NCBI GenBank assembly: GCA_964556425.1
Contig: CAZKWC010000009.1
Coordinates: forward strand, 1-64,000
Length of the DNA: 64,000 nt
Direction: 5' to 3'
From: JALQUL01 sp964556425
GTDB lineage: Bacteria > Pseudomonadota > Gammaproteobacteria > Burkholderiales > Burkholderiaceae_C
The notes below the pieces were generated by a model. It worked only from the letters and a program-made list of their open reading frames with translations. It did no database searches and was not told the origin of the DNA. The position numbers and the translations under genes are program-made. Position 1 is the stretch's first letter, and each line of letters begins with the position of its first letter. Positions 43,464-52,934 of the stretch are shown one piece after another.

Positions 43464-44645
43464 ATGATGAATCCACTACACGAACTCAAGCACTTAAAAA
43501 TAATTCCTCCACACTTGCATGCGGAAAAAATTGACGCAGTAGTAGTGGGTGCAGGTGTTGTGGGCTTGGCAGTGGCAAGGTCGATTGCTTTAACTGGCCA
43601 CGAAGTAATCGTGTTAGAAGCAGAGCGTGCAGTCGGCACTGCTACGAGTTCACGCAATAGCGAGGTCATTCATGCAGGTATTTATTATCCTAAAGGCTCT
43701 TTAAAGGCCTTGTGGTGTGTTAAGGGCCGTGAGTTGTTGTACAAGTACTGTCAAGAGCGTTTTATTGCTCACAAACGCTGTGGTAAGTTAATTGTGGCAA
43801 CTCAGCCCGAACACATAGCTCAGCTCGATGCGATTATGCATAAAGCGCTAGACAATGGCGTTACCGATATTCAAAAACTAACAGCGCAGCAAGCAAAGGC
43901 CCTAGAGCCCGAACTCAATTGCTTGGCAGCCTTGTTGTCGCCAAGTACCGGTATTATAGATAGCCATGGTCTGATGCAAGCTTTACAAGCCGACCTAGAA
44001 AATGCAGGTGGCACAGTAGTACTTGGCACACAGGTGGTGCAAATCACACCAGTCAACATCAATAATGAATTGGCTTATGAAGTGCTCACTGCCACTGGCG
44101 ATTGCATTTACACCAGTCACTTGGTGAATAGTGCTGGGCATGGTGCTTGTGGATTACAAAATTCAATCAAAGGCTACCCATGCCAGTTATTGGAGACTGC
44201 TTTTTATGCCAAGGGCAATTATTTTGCCTGTAGTAGCAAAGCCCCGTTCAGCCATTTGATTTACCCTGTTCCAGAAGCGGCTGGTTTGGGTGTGCACCTA
44301 ACCCTCGATTTAGCGGGTCAAGCAAAATTAGGTCCCGATGTGGAATGGGTGGATTCACCTGCTAACTTGCAAGTGAACGAGGGCAGGTTACAGGACTTTT
44401 ATAAGGAAGCTAGGAAGTACTGGCCTAGCTTAGCTAATGACTCATTGCATGCAGCATATGCTGGCATTAGGCCCAAAATTAATGACCAATATCAAACGGC
44501 CAAAGACTTTGTTTTACAAGGCCCCAAGCAACATCAATTAAAAGGTTTAGTACATTTGTTGGGCATAGAGTCGCCTGGCTTAACTAGCTGTTTGGCCATC
44601 GCCGATGCAGTGCTTGAAGCGCTTGAATTGCAGTCTGCTGTGTAG
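43464..44645 (+). CDS. FAD-dependent oxidoreductase, L-2-hydroxyglutarate dehydrogenase-like
   Basis: The 393-aa DAO-family flavoprotein has the Rossmann FAD motif 'VVVGAGVVGLAVARSIA' at residues 27-43, the acidic end of strand 2 'VLEAE', and 'TSSRNSEVIHAGIYYP', which is characteristic of the LhgO/L2HGDH group that oxidises L-2-hydroxyglutarate to 2-oxoglutarate. The C-terminal 'YAGIRPKI' and 'GIESPGLTSCLAIAD' also match. It begins 15 bases after a terminator, so its promoter may overlap that region. Other 2-hydroxyacid or amino-acid substrates are possible. Confidence 0.85.
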   Translation: MMNPLHELKHLKIIPPHLHAEKIDAVVVGAGVVGLAVARSIALTGHEVIVLEAERAVGTATSSRNSEVIHAGIYYPKGSLKALWCVKGRELLYKYCQERFIAHKRCGKLIVATQPEHIAQLDAIMHKALDNGVTDIQKLTAQQAKALEPELNCLAALLSPSTGIIDSHGLMQALQADLENAGGTVVLGTQVVQITPVNINNELAYEVLTATGDCIYTSHLVNSAGHGACGLQNSIKGYPCQLLETAFYAKGNYFACSSKAPFSHLIYPVPEAAGLGVHLTLDLAGQAKLGPDVEWVDSPANLQVNEGRLQDFYKEARKYWPSLANDSLHAAYAGIRPKINDQYQTAKDFVLQGPKQHQLKGLVHLLGIESPGLTSCLAIADAVLEALELQSAV

Positions 44646-44978
44646 GCACCCACACAATATAATTTCAAAAAAATACGATTGATTAAAAAAGTTGGTCGTG
44701 GTGCAAACAGGTCTACCATAAACGGATAATGTAAATTTTTTTTAATCAAGAGTTAATCACTACTAGTGCACAGAGCTAAAAATCTTAGCAATTGTTAGAC
44801 CTCATTTTGATTCTAAAACAGTTAACTTCGATCCTTAAAAAGTACGAACTGTTAAAAAATAACATCAAAATATTTACACCTTAAGTTACGTAATGCAATA
44901 AATAATTGCGAATTGGTTTACTACAAAATGGCTCATCTATATTCTTTTGGATTATTCCAACTGATTAATTTTTGAATC
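44646..44978. other. Gap upstream of the autotransporter
   Basis: This 333-base AT-rich gap contains a small inverted repeat, AACAGTT (44817-44823) with AACTGTT (44847-44853). No gene or convincing terminator is seen. It should hold the promoter of the autotransporter. Confidence 0.45.
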
Positions 44979-47375
44979 ATGAAAAACCAAGTTCTTCGAA
45001 TTTTTAATTCACCCACTGCCAATGCGGCTGCACAGTTGTGTGACTCTTTGGCAAAACAAAAAGGCACAATCAATCCAACTAAGTCGGCTTCATGTTTAAG
45101 TACTACCAAAATGGCTACTTTACTGCTAAGTAGTTTTATGGCCTTGCCTGCTGCATTTGCACAAGGAGTATGTGAATCGGGTGGAGTTAATATTGATATC
45201 GCAGAACTCGATTCAAATCTTGTACGTGATTACAACTGCACCGCCATAGTGCTGAGTAACTATGAGACCCTTGGTTTGAGCAATTTTAATGTGAGCAATA
45301 GTACGGGGGCTTTAACGATTCAAGGCCCGCATATTATTAACAACGGCAATTTTTCTGTGACTAGAAGCATTGGCGCCAACAATTTTATTTTTACTCCCGA
45401 AACGCTTTCACTAGTAGATGGTAATGATATCGTTACCTTTAATAATGAAGCGCTTAATGCCACCATTATCAACACTGCCATTTCATTGGGTGGCGGTAAT
45501 GATGTCTTTAAAGCAGACGGAAATTTTAGTTTTACCAATCTTATTGAAGGAGATAGTGGCTTTGATCGATTTGAATTTGGACTTAACTCAAGTAGTAAAG
45601 TCAAAGTAAGTGCAACGGTTTTAGGAGGGGATGGTTCTGATCAATTTATTGTTAAAAATGCGACTATTACAGGTACTTTAGATGCTGGAGAAGGTGACGA
45701 TTCACTCACTCTATTAGGCAATCAGGAATTGCATTTAACGGGGGAAAAAGTGCTTCAATTTGAGAGGCTTAATATTGGTGACCCTGTTTCTAGTGATGCG
45801 ACCAATCTTGTACTTGAAGGTGATCAAATCACATTAAACGACATAGTCAATGGAGAGTCAGTTAAAAGTCTCAACATCAACAAAAATTCAAGCTTGCGAT
45901 TTGATTCAACGGCATTTACTATCAATGTTCAAAATGGTAGGGTTCACAATTCTGGAAAGCTTATTTTACAGTCCGCTATAGCTGGCAATCAAATCACCAT
46001 CAACGGCAACTATTTAGGCCAGGCGGGGTCGGAAATTTTAATCAATACTCGATTGGGTAATGATTCTTCTTTAACTGATCGACTCATTATTAACGGCAAT
46101 ACTAGTGGTGAAAGCAAAGTTTTGGTAACGAATGATGCCGGCTTAGGCGCTAAAACTAATTTAGGTATTCCAATTATTTTGGTGAGTGGCCAATCGGATG
46201 CTTGTTTTACTTTGGGTGCTCCAGTCCAAGTGGGCAGTTTTGATTATTTTTTATCGAAAGTGAATAAAAATTGGCATTTAGTCAGCGCCGGAAAAATAAA
46301 CGGATGCGAGCCAGTTATCGTACCCGACAATGATGATAGCCAAGAAGCTGCAAAGCCAGCGGAAACAGTGCTTGAGAATAAAGCAACTACTCAACCCAAT
46401 ACCGCCAATAGAACCTTAGCACCCCAAGTGCTAAGACCAGCAGTAGCTGGTTATTTGCAAGCCGCACAGTCGCATTTTGATCAAACTTCATTAATTTTAG
46501 CTGGATATGAACAGCGCCAGCCCCATTTATCTAGGAGTAATGATATTTGGGGCCGCATTGTAGCCAATCAGGCAAAACACCAAAACACACAGTTTTCATA
46601 TCAACAGGCTAATCAAAGTATTCAGTTTGGTAAAGATATTAGTTTTTCTGAAAATGTTAATAAACCCGATACTGAAACACAACGATTTGGCATCAATGCC
46701 AGCTTGGGCGAACAAACGACGGACTATTTTGATAAAAATAGAGCCTTTACCGACTTTGGAACTTTTACTGGTGTGAGTAGCACCAATACATATATGTTGG
46801 GTACTTATTACAGTCAAGTCAATGAGAAAAAACAGTACTTCGACTTGCAAGCGCAGTTAATAGCCAACAGCACTCGGTTTACTGATGTTTATACCGGTCA
46901 AGCTAATCAAAAGGGTAAAGGTATGGCGTTGTCTGCGGAAGTGGGGCAAGAATATGATTGGCTAAACTCTAATTGGGCTATTACACCTCAAGCCCAAATT
47001 ATTTATCAAAATATCAACTATCAAGGTTTTGCTGATGCTATTTCAGAGGTGACTAAGCAAAATGCAGAAAGTTTAAGAATGCGTTTGGGACTTGGCTTCA
47101 AATCCAGTACTAGTGGTGCAAAAAATAATTCCACTCGTTGGAATGCATCTGCACACATTTGGCAAGAGTTACTCAATAATCCAAGTCGAACTATTGCAGG
47201 TACGGCCTTAAGTGTGGCTAACCAACAAAAACCTTGGGCAGAATTGGCAGTAGGGATAGAACACGACTTAAACGAGACCAGCCAATTAAGTGCACAAATT
47301 AGCCGTCAGCAAGATTTATCTGGGTCACAAAAAATGGGCGATGCAATTACCTTTAATTTTAAAATGAAGTGGTAA
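44979..47375 (+). CDS. Autotransporter (type Va) with RTX-like passenger segment
   Basis: This 798-aa surface protein has a long leader (about 62 residues, hydrophobic core 'MATLLLSSFMALPAAFA'), a beta-rich passenger, a linker near residues 445-470 rich in Glu/Ala/Thr/Asn, and a C-terminal beta-barrel (about 520-798) that starts at 'NDIWGRIVANQ' and ends in Trp ('FNFKMKW'), as expected for BAM-assembled barrels. The passenger carries glycine/aspartate motifs ('LGGGNDVFK' near 170, 'LGGDGSDQF' near 214, 'DAGEGDDSL' near 235) resembling RTX calcium-binding nonapeptides, and a disulfide-capable Cys pair near its start. Function is unknown: adhesion or biofilm is the usual role. Confidence 0.82.
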   Translation: MKNQVLRIFNSPTANAAAQLCDSLAKQKGTINPTKSASCLSTTKMATLLLSSFMALPAAFAQGVCESGGVNIDIAELDSNLVRDYNCTAIVLSNYETLGLSNFNVSNSTGALTIQGPHIINNGNFSVTRSIGANNFIFTPETLSLVDGNDIVTFNNEALNATIINTAISLGGGNDVFKADGNFSFTNLIEGDSGFDRFEFGLNSSSKVKVSATVLGGDGSDQFIVKNATITGTLDAGEGDDSLTLLGNQELHLTGEKVLQFERLNIGDPVSSDATNLVLEGDQITLNDIVNGESVKSLNINKNSSLRFDSTAFTINVQNGRVHNSGKLILQSAIAGNQITINGNYLGQAGSEILINTRLGNDSSLTDRLIINGNTSGESKVLVTNDAGLGAKTNLGIPIILVSGQSDACFTLGAPVQVGSFDYFLSKVNKNWHLVSAGKINGCEPVIVPDNDDSQEAAKPAETVLENKATTQPNTANRTLAPQVLRPAVAGYLQAAQSHFDQTSLILAGYEQRQPHLSRSNDIWGRIVANQAKHQNTQFSYQQANQSIQFGKDISFSENVNKPDTETQRFGINASLGEQTTDYFDKNRAFTDFGTFTGVSSTNTYMLGTYYSQVNEKKQYFDLQAQLIANSTRFTDVYTGQANQKGKGMALSAEVGQEYDWLNSNWAITPQAQIIYQNINYQGFADAISEVTKQNAESLRMRLGLGFKSSTSGAKNNSTRWNASAHIWQELLNNPSRTIAGTALSVANQQKPWAELAVGIEHDLNETSQLSAQISRQQDLSGSQKMGDAITFNFKMKW

Positions 47376-47408
47376 TGGACTTACTTTAATTTGGCCCTGC
47401 TCAAACAC

Positions 47409-47446
47409 AAAAACCTCATCAAGCTAGGAGAGTGATGAGGTTTTTT
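47409..47446. terminator. Bidirectional terminator between autotransporter and pyrD
   Basis: AAAAACCTCATCA and TGATGAGGTTTTTT form a 13-base stem with an 11-base loop. It serves the autotransporter on the plus strand and pyrD (ending at 47469) on the minus strand. Confidence 0.9.
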
Positions 47447-47468
47447 GGGGTTAGCAAATAGCGTTTAG

Positions 47469-48548
47469 TTAAGAAACATTTTTAAGTGCCACTGCACACT
47501 GCTTAACCAATTCAGGTCCTTGGTAAATTAAGCCAGTATAAATTTGTACTAAATTGGCACCTGCTTCAATTTTGCTTAAAGCATCGGTGGCACTCATTAC
47601 GCCACCCACGCCAATAATAGGAAAATCAGCCCCCAGTTGCTGGCGCAAGGCCTTAATGACTCGGTTGCTAGCTTCTAATACGGGTGCGCCGCTAAGGCCT
47701 CCTGCCTCATCGCAATGAGGCATGCCTTTAACTGCTTCGCGGCTAATGGTGGTATTGCTGGCTATTACGCCCCAAGCATTATTTGGTTTACCATTGGCAT
47801 CTTGGCCGTGCCGGCGCAAAGTATTGGCAATGACTTCAATTTGTGCATCATCAAGGTCAGGGGCAATCTTTAAGAATATAGGGCTTTGTTTTTGATGTTG
47901 AATGGCTAATTGTTGCCTTGCACGGCTGAGTTGCGAGAGCAAGTCTTCAAGTGCTTCATCGGATTGTAAACTACGCAAATTTTTAGTGTTGGGGCTAGAA
48001 ATATTCACCGTTACATAATCGGCATAGGGGTAAACTGCTTCTAGGCAAATTAAATAATCTTGCACTGCATTTTCAATGGCGGTACTGGCATTTTTGCCAA
48101 TATTGAGACCTAATAAAGGTCTCTCGCCCATTGGTAAGCGCATGATTTGACTTTTTTGCACATTGCGTAAAAAGGCATCTAGACCGTGATTATTAAAACC
48201 CATGCGATTAATTAAGGCACTGGCTTGCGGTAATCGAAACATACGAGGTTTTGGGTTGCCATCTTGTGCTTTAGGCGTGACAGTACCCACTTCAACAAAT
48301 CCAAAACCCATTGCGGCTAAGCCGTCAATACATTCGGCATTTTTATCTAGACCTGCAGCCATACCAATTTTATTGGGGAAGGCAAGGCCTGCCACTGTCG
48401 TGGGGTCTGTAACCTGACCGTTGCAATAAGCCCACTGTAAAGGTGTGTTTGCCGTGGCTTTTAAGGCCTTTAGAGTGAATTCGTGAGCCGATTCAGGGTC
48501 TAATTTAAAAAGAAATGATCGAGCAAGGGAATAAGGGACTAAGGACAT
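47469..48548 (-). CDS. pyrD: Dihydroorotate dehydrogenase (quinone), class 2
   Basis: PyrD oxidises dihydroorotate to orotate in pyrimidine synthesis, passing electrons to ubiquinone at the inner membrane. The 359-aa protein has the class-2 N-terminal helical extension ('LARSFLFKLDPESAHEF') that binds quinone, 'NKIGMAAGLDKNAECIDG', 'LGLNIGKN', the catalytic Ser in 'NISSPNTKNLR' and the FMN phosphate site 'PIIGVGGVMSATDAL'. The length is normal. It is divergent from rpiA, with only 51 bases between start codons. Confidence 0.97.
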   Translation of the reverse strand: MSLVPYSLARSFLFKLDPESAHEFTLKALKATANTPLQWAYCNGQVTDPTTVAGLAFPNKIGMAAGLDKNAECIDGLAAMGFGFVEVGTVTPKAQDGNPKPRMFRLPQASALINRMGFNNHGLDAFLRNVQKSQIMRLPMGERPLLGLNIGKNASTAIENAVQDYLICLEAVYPYADYVTVNISSPNTKNLRSLQSDEALEDLLSQLSRARQQLAIQHQKQSPIFLKIAPDLDDAQIEVIANTLRRHGQDANGKPNNAWGVIASNTTISREAVKGMPHCDEAGGLSGAPVLEASNRVIKALRQQLGADFPIIGVGGVMSATDALSKIEAGANLVQIYTGLIYQGPELVKQCAVALKNVS

Positions 48549-48599
48549 TGGATAATATTGGTTTTAAACAAGATAGCTGTATTTTCTCAGACTCTAGCC

Positions 48600-49271
48600 A
48601 TGACACAAGACGAATTAAAAACTTTAGTCGGCCAAGCCGCCCTCAAATATGTAGTTAAAGGTGAAATTATCGGTGTGGGTACCGGTTCTACCGTTAATAA
48701 GTTCATTGATGCGCTCGCCACCATCAAGGATTCTATCAAAGGAGCGGTATCTAGCTCGGTTGCCAGCACAGAAAAATTAAAAGCCGCCGGCATTCCAGTG
48801 TTTGATTTAAATGATGTAGAAGAAATTGGTGTGTATGTAGATGGCGCCGATGAAGTCACCGAAGGTGGTTTTATGATCAAAGGCGGCGGTGCAGCATTAA
48901 CTCGCGAAAAAATAGTAGCCGCCCAAGCCAAACAATTTGTCTGTATAGCAGATGATTCTAAATGGGTGTCGGTATTGGGCAATTTCCCTTTGCCAGTTGA
49001 AGTGATTCCGATGTCAGCAGCGCGCGTGATGCGTCAGTTCAAAGCAATGGGTGGTGACGCCTCTATTCGTATGGTCAATGGTAGCCCTCTCATAACCGAC
49101 AACGGTCAATATATTGTTGATGTTAAAGGTTTAAAAATTACTCAACCGGTAGAGTTTGAAAACCAAATCAGTCAATGGCCAGGAGTGGTCACTGTGGGTG
49201 TGTTTGCCGTGCAAAGAGCCCATGTTTGTTTGTTAGGTGGCCCTAATGGCGTGACCATTTATACGTTTTAA
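48600..49271 (+). CDS. rpiA: Ribose-5-phosphate isomerase A
   Basis: RpiA interconverts ribose 5-phosphate and ribulose 5-phosphate in the pentose phosphate pathway. From the ATG at 48600 the protein is 223 aa and begins 'MTQDELKTLVGQAALKYV', as in E. coli. The phosphate loop 'GVGTGSTVNKFIDAL', the acid pair 'YVDGADEV' and 'IKGGGAALTREKIVA' are conserved. A TTG at 48558 in the same frame would add 14 residues that do not match the family. A terminator follows. Confidence 0.97.
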   Translation: MTQDELKTLVGQAALKYVVKGEIIGVGTGSTVNKFIDALATIKDSIKGAVSSSVASTEKLKAAGIPVFDLNDVEEIGVYVDGADEVTEGGFMIKGGGAALTREKIVAAQAKQFVCIADDSKWVSVLGNFPLPVEVIPMSAARVMRQFKAMGGDASIRMVNGSPLITDNGQYIVDVKGLKITQPVEFENQISQWPGVVTVGVFAVQRAHVCLLGGPNGVTIYTF

Positions 49272-49287
49272 TTCATTCATTTAAAAC

Positions 49288-49330
49288 AAAAAAACCTCAA
49301 GCGCAATTGGTTTGCATTTGAGGTTTTTTT
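49288..49330. terminator. Bidirectional terminator between rpiA and the glcD-like gene
   Basis: AAAAAAACCTCAA and TTGAGGTTTTTTT form a 13-base stem around a 17-base loop that can pair further. It serves both convergent genes. Confidence 0.9.
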
Positions 49331-49347
49331 GATTGGCAAGTGTTTAA

Positions 49348-50853
49348 TTAAAACCTATCAATGCCAGGAAATAAAGTCTGGCTTTTAGATACACCGCCTC
49401 TGACTAACTCTCGGCCATATTCGGCACAGCGGTGAAGGGTGGGAATGACCTTACCTGGGTTTAATAATTCAAGAGGGTCAAAACCGGCTTTAACGGCCCG
49501 CATAAAATTATTTTCAGAAGGGCTAAATTGTACGCACATAGAGTTGAGTTTTTCAATGCCAACACCATGCTCTCCTGTAACTGTGCCACCCATTGCCACA
49601 CTGGTTTCTAATATTTCAGCACCAAATAATTCACACCTATGTAATTCATCGGGGTCGTTGGCGTTAAACAAAATGAGTGGGTGTAAATTGCCATCGCCAG
49701 CATGAAACACATTGGCACAGCGAAGCCTATATTTTTTCTCCATTTCAGCAATTGCCATTAGGATGTCTGCAATACGTTTACGCGGAATAGTGGAGTCCAT
49801 ACACATATAGTCGGGGCTAATACGACCACTGGCAGGGAAGGCATTTTTACGACCACTCCAAAATCTTAAACGTTCGGCTTCGTTTTGGCTAACGGCAATA
49901 GCTGTCGCACCAGCTTTATTTAATACTTCTGTCATACGAGCTATTTCTTCAGCTACTTCTTCTACGGTGCCGTCACTTTCGCACAATAAAATAGCCTCTG
50001 CATTAAGGTCGTAACCTGCATGCACAAAGTCTTCTACTGCCGCTGTCATGGGTTTGTCCATCATTTCAAGGCCGGCAGGAATAATACCTGCTGCAATCAC
50101 CGCTGCTACTGCCTCACCCGCTTTTTTAATATCATCAAAGCTGGCCATAATGCACTGTGCCAACGCAGGTTTAGGTATGAGTTTAACGGTGACCTCAGTG
50201 GTGACGGCTAACATGCCTTCTGAGCCCACAATAATAGGTAATAAATCAAGGCCGATGGCGTCAAGATGCAAGCCACCAAATTCTATGGCTTCGCCCTCAA
50301 TGGTAAAACCTTTCACTCGCAAAACATTGTGCAAAGTAAGGCCATATTTGAGGCAATGAACACCACCCGAATTTTCGGCGACATTGCCACCAATGGTGCA
50401 AGCAATTTGACTTGATGGGTCTGGGGCATAATACAGGCCATAAGCGCTAGCTGCCTGTGAAATTGCCAAATTTCTAACCCCAGTTTGTACAGTCGCAGTG
50501 CGACTGGCGAGGTCAATGTTTTTAATTTGATTAAGTTTTGCCAAACTTAAAGTAACACCTTGAGAGTTGGGCATGGCGCCGCCCGATAAACCAGTGCCTG
50601 CCCCACGTGCCACAACAGGCACTTGTAAAGCATGGCAGACTTGAAGTACGGCTTGTACTTGCTCGTCGTTCTCTGGCAAGGCAACTGCCATTGGACCCTG
50701 GCGATAGGCGCTTAAGCCATCACATTCGTAGGGGGTTGTGTCTTGAACATTCCATAAAACAGCGTGCTGCGGTAATACCTTTAACAAGGCTTGCACCACA
50801 TCGGCTTGCTGTGATTTTGGACTTTGGTGAGTTGGAAGTGCTGTATTAGTCAT
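49348..50853 (-). CDS. GlcD-like FAD-linked oxidase
   Basis: This vanillyl-alcohol-oxidase-family flavoprotein oxidises a 2-hydroxy acid. The FAD-binding PCMH domain shows 'PVVARGAGTGLSGGAMP' and 'GIYYAPDPSSQIACTIGGNVAENSGG'-type sequence (here 'YYAPDPSSQIACT'); the C-terminal oxidase domain has 'NVFHAGDGNLHPLI' and 'TGEHGVGIEKL'. These match the glycolate oxidase D subunit and the D-lactate dehydrogenases related to it. I use the ATG at 50853 (501 aa); a GTG nine codons upstream is open. The GlcE and GlcF subunits are not beside it, so it may act alone, as a D-2-hydroxyacid dehydrogenase. Confidence 0.87.
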   Translation of the reverse strand: MTNTALPTHQSPKSQQADVVQALLKVLPQHAVLWNVQDTTPYECDGLSAYRQGPMAVALPENDEQVQAVLQVCHALQVPVVARGAGTGLSGGAMPNSQGVTLSLAKLNQIKNIDLASRTATVQTGVRNLAISQAASAYGLYYAPDPSSQIACTIGGNVAENSGGVHCLKYGLTLHNVLRVKGFTIEGEAIEFGGLHLDAIGLDLLPIIVGSEGMLAVTTEVTVKLIPKPALAQCIMASFDDIKKAGEAVAAVIAAGIIPAGLEMMDKPMTAAVEDFVHAGYDLNAEAILLCESDGTVEEVAEEIARMTEVLNKAGATAIAVSQNEAERLRFWSGRKNAFPASGRISPDYMCMDSTIPRKRIADILMAIAEMEKKYRLRCANVFHAGDGNLHPLILFNANDPDELHRCELFGAEILETSVAMGGTVTGEHGVGIEKLNSMCVQFSPSENNFMRAVKAGFDPLELLNPGKVIPTLHRCAEYGRELVRGGVSKSQTLFPGIDRF

Positions 50854-50910
50854 GAGTCTAAGAATAGCATTAAGCTTCACTTTTTTAAAATAAAAATTTT
50901 AAAAATCAAT

Positions 50911-50944
50911 AAAAAAAGGCTTTATGTTCAATAAACATAAAGCC
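50911..50944 (-). terminator. Terminator after the TlpA-like gene
   Basis: GGCTTTATGTT (50918-50928) pairs with AACATAAAGCC (50934-50944). On the minus strand the stem is followed by TTTTTTT. It ends the TlpA-like gene at 50976. Confidence 0.88.
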
Positions 50945-50975
50945 CAAAAATAAAAATTAGAACAACAAAATGAAA

Positions 50976-51590
50976 TTAGCCCTTTTTAAGATCATCTAAA
51001 ATTTGGCGCATTTCAGAGGAGTCAAAATTAACTTGGCCTTCAGATACGTAATGAATTTTTTGGTCAGAACCCACAATAAAAGTAGTGGGCAAAGCGCTTA
51101 CCCCCCAATTTTTAGAAGCACGACTTTCGAGGTCTTGCAAAGCGCTTAGTTGTAGTCTTTCTTTTTGCATAAATTTCAGCACTTCTTCAGCATCTTGTTG
51201 CACATTTACGGTCAAAACCACTAGGTTATCGTTTTGCGCACTTTTATTTAACTGGTTAAGACTTGGTAGCTCAGCTACACAGGGAGGACACCAAGTAGCC
51301 CAAAAGTTAATAATAACTGTTTTACCTTTGAAATTGGCCAAGTCCACTTCTTTACCTGATGTATCGCTTAGTTTTAAGACGGGCGCAGATGAAGGAGTGA
51401 CAAATTTGTCCCAATCTTCGTAGGCTGTATCTTCTATGGCAATTGTGTCTGGCTCTGTAGTTTCTTGATTAACTAGTGTTGCAAGTGGCGTAAATATATT
51501 TGAACTTGGTTTTACATTGGTTTCAGTAAAACATGAAGCAAGTGAAAAACTTGCTAAGAAGACCAAAAAGGCAGATTTTGAATTTTGCAT
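50976..51590 (-). CDS. TlpA-like lipoprotein thiol-disulfide oxidoreductase
   Basis: This periplasmic, membrane-tethered thioredoxin probably reduces disulfides, for example in cytochrome c or oxidase assembly. From the ATG at 51590, preceded by AAGGG, it is 204 aa with a lipoprotein signal (lipobox LASC, Cys20), a Thr/Glu-rich linker and an AhpC/TlpA domain with the WCPPC active site at residues 100-104 and cis-Pro in 'ALPTTFIVG'. An earlier ATG at 51608 would lengthen the signal by six residues. A second thioredoxin-fold gene and dsbB lie next to it, giving a small thiol-redox cluster. Confidence 0.9.
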   Translation of the reverse strand: MQNSKSAFLVFLASFSLASCFTETNVKPSSNIFTPLATLVNQETTEPDTIAIEDTAYEDWDKFVTPSSAPVLKLSDTSGKEVDLANFKGKTVIINFWATWCPPCVAELPSLNQLNKSAQNDNLVVLTVNVQQDAEEVLKFMQKERLQLSALQDLESRASKNWGVSALPTTFIVGSDQKIHYVSEGQVNFDSSEMRQILDDLKKG

Positions 51591-51832
51591 ATAAACCCTT
51601 ACTATCATTTTTGATGATGCAAATTTATTGTAATTGAATTCAGAAAAAACTAAGAAAATGCTACTCTAAAATCACAAAAAGCAACAAAAATAAGCGTATA
51701 GATTGCAAAACTGTTGGTAATTTTTCGAATTATCTTGCTAATTAATATAAAAAGTATAGCAATTAACTAGGTATAAATACTTAATTTTATTGCCATAATT
51801 TTTAATATGAGTATTTTTATTGTAAGAACCTA

Positions 51833-52222
51833 CTATTTTATATGGTATTTCGATAAGCGTTGTAAAAGTTGTTCTGCTTCTGCATGGTGCAGAGCAGGAG
51901 AACTTGCTTCTAATTTTGCAGCAAGCAATCTTTCTAGTGTTTCTTTTTGAGGTGTTACCACTCCATAAAAACGCAATTCACCTGCTTTTGCAATTAACAG
52001 GGTAGGAAAGTTTTCAAGATCGACAGGATCTACTACGTCGGCCATATCTTCGATATCGACCCATAGCAATTGGGCTTGCGGATAAATAGTTTGCATTGCT
52101 TCGAATCGTTTCTGATAGTCACGGCAGGTGCCACACCAAACCGCACACAGACAAGCAATAAAGTCGGGAGTGCTAGGCGAGGGTTGGCTAAATTCAGCAG
52201 ATGTAGGTGGAGTGGAGGGCAT
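51833..52222 (-). CDS. Cytoplasmic thioredoxin-like protein
   Basis: The 129-aa protein has a thioredoxin fold with active site WCGTC at residues 29-33, strand 'QLLWVDIED' and cis-Pro in 'NFPTLLIA'. There is no signal peptide; the first 20 residues are Pro/Ser/Thr-rich. The Gly-Thr dipeptide between the cysteines differs from the Gly-Pro of classical thioredoxin and should raise or lower the redox potential accordingly. It lies between the TlpA-like gene and dsbB, on the same strand as the former. Confidence 0.82.
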   Translation of the reverse strand: MPSTPPTSAEFSQPSPSTPDFIACLCAVWCGTCRDYQKRFEAMQTIYPQAQLLWVDIEDMADVVDPVDLENFPTLLIAKAGELRFYGVVTPQKETLERLLAAKLEASSPALHHAEAEQLLQRLSKYHIK

Positions 52223-52392
52223 AAATTAAAAAATTCTTAAAATGATGATTATATTTTGCATTTATTTTTTGAATTTTTACACGATTTACTCAACTAAAAA
52301 GAACAAGTGTTAGGGTAGAACCCCATAAAATTCAACTACTTTTTTAATTATTACTGCTAAAATAAATGCACGATTAAGACCGGATTTACAAA

Positions 52393-52917
52393 ATGTCAGT
52401 TAGATATTGGCTCGAAAACACCCGCACAGTTTTTTTTCTTATTGCACTGCTGTGTTTAGGCTTATTAGCATTTGGTATTTATTTGCAAGAAGGTAAAGGC
52501 CTAGTGCCTTGTCCTATGTGTATCGTGCAGCGTTATTGCCTTATTCTAGTCATGATTTTTGCTTTCATGGGAAATATTTTATTTAAACCCAAAAAAGCCA
52601 AATGGTGGGTACTTGGAATTAGCATTTTTTCAATAGGTGGTGCTTTTGTTGCTGCAAGGCAATCATTTTTGCAATGGTTCCCACCAGAAGCATTTAGCTG
52701 TGGTCGCGACTTCTATGGCATGGTAGCCGATTTCCCGCTCCAAAAATTAGTGCCTATGATTTTTAAAGGCAGTGGCGACTGCGTAGCTATTGACTGGACG
52801 TTTTTGGGCCTATCAATTGCTAATTGGTCATTTCTTAATTTTATTTTTATATTAGCTTTAGTCTTGTCTAGTTGGTATGCGGCTAAAACCAGATCGGACT
52901 TTTACAGTTACCGTTAA
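52393..52917 (+). CDS. dsbB: Disulfide bond formation protein B
   Basis: DsbB reoxidises periplasmic DsbA and passes electrons to quinone in the inner membrane. The 174-aa protein has four transmembrane helices, the first periplasmic pair Cys40-Cys43 ('GLVPCPMCIVQRY') and the second pair Cys103 and Cys130 ('FSCGRDFYG', 'GSGDCVAID'). The conserved Arg after the first pair, needed for quinone binding, is present (Arg47). The length is normal. DsbA is not in the window. Confidence 0.95.
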   Translation: MSVRYWLENTRTVFFLIALLCLGLLAFGIYLQEGKGLVPCPMCIVQRYCLILVMIFAFMGNILFKPKKAKWWVLGISIFSIGGAFVAARQSFLQWFPPEAFSCGRDFYGMVADFPLQKLVPMIFKGSGDCVAIDWTFLGLSIANWSFLNFIFILALVLSSWYAAKTRSDFYSYR

Positions 52918-52934
52918 TGAATTCCTAATGAAGT

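Noticed and set aside
49348..50853. Complete glycolate oxidase (glcDEF) operon
   Set aside because: Only a GlcD-like gene is present; neighbours are rpiA and a TlpA-like gene, so GlcE and GlcF are not here.
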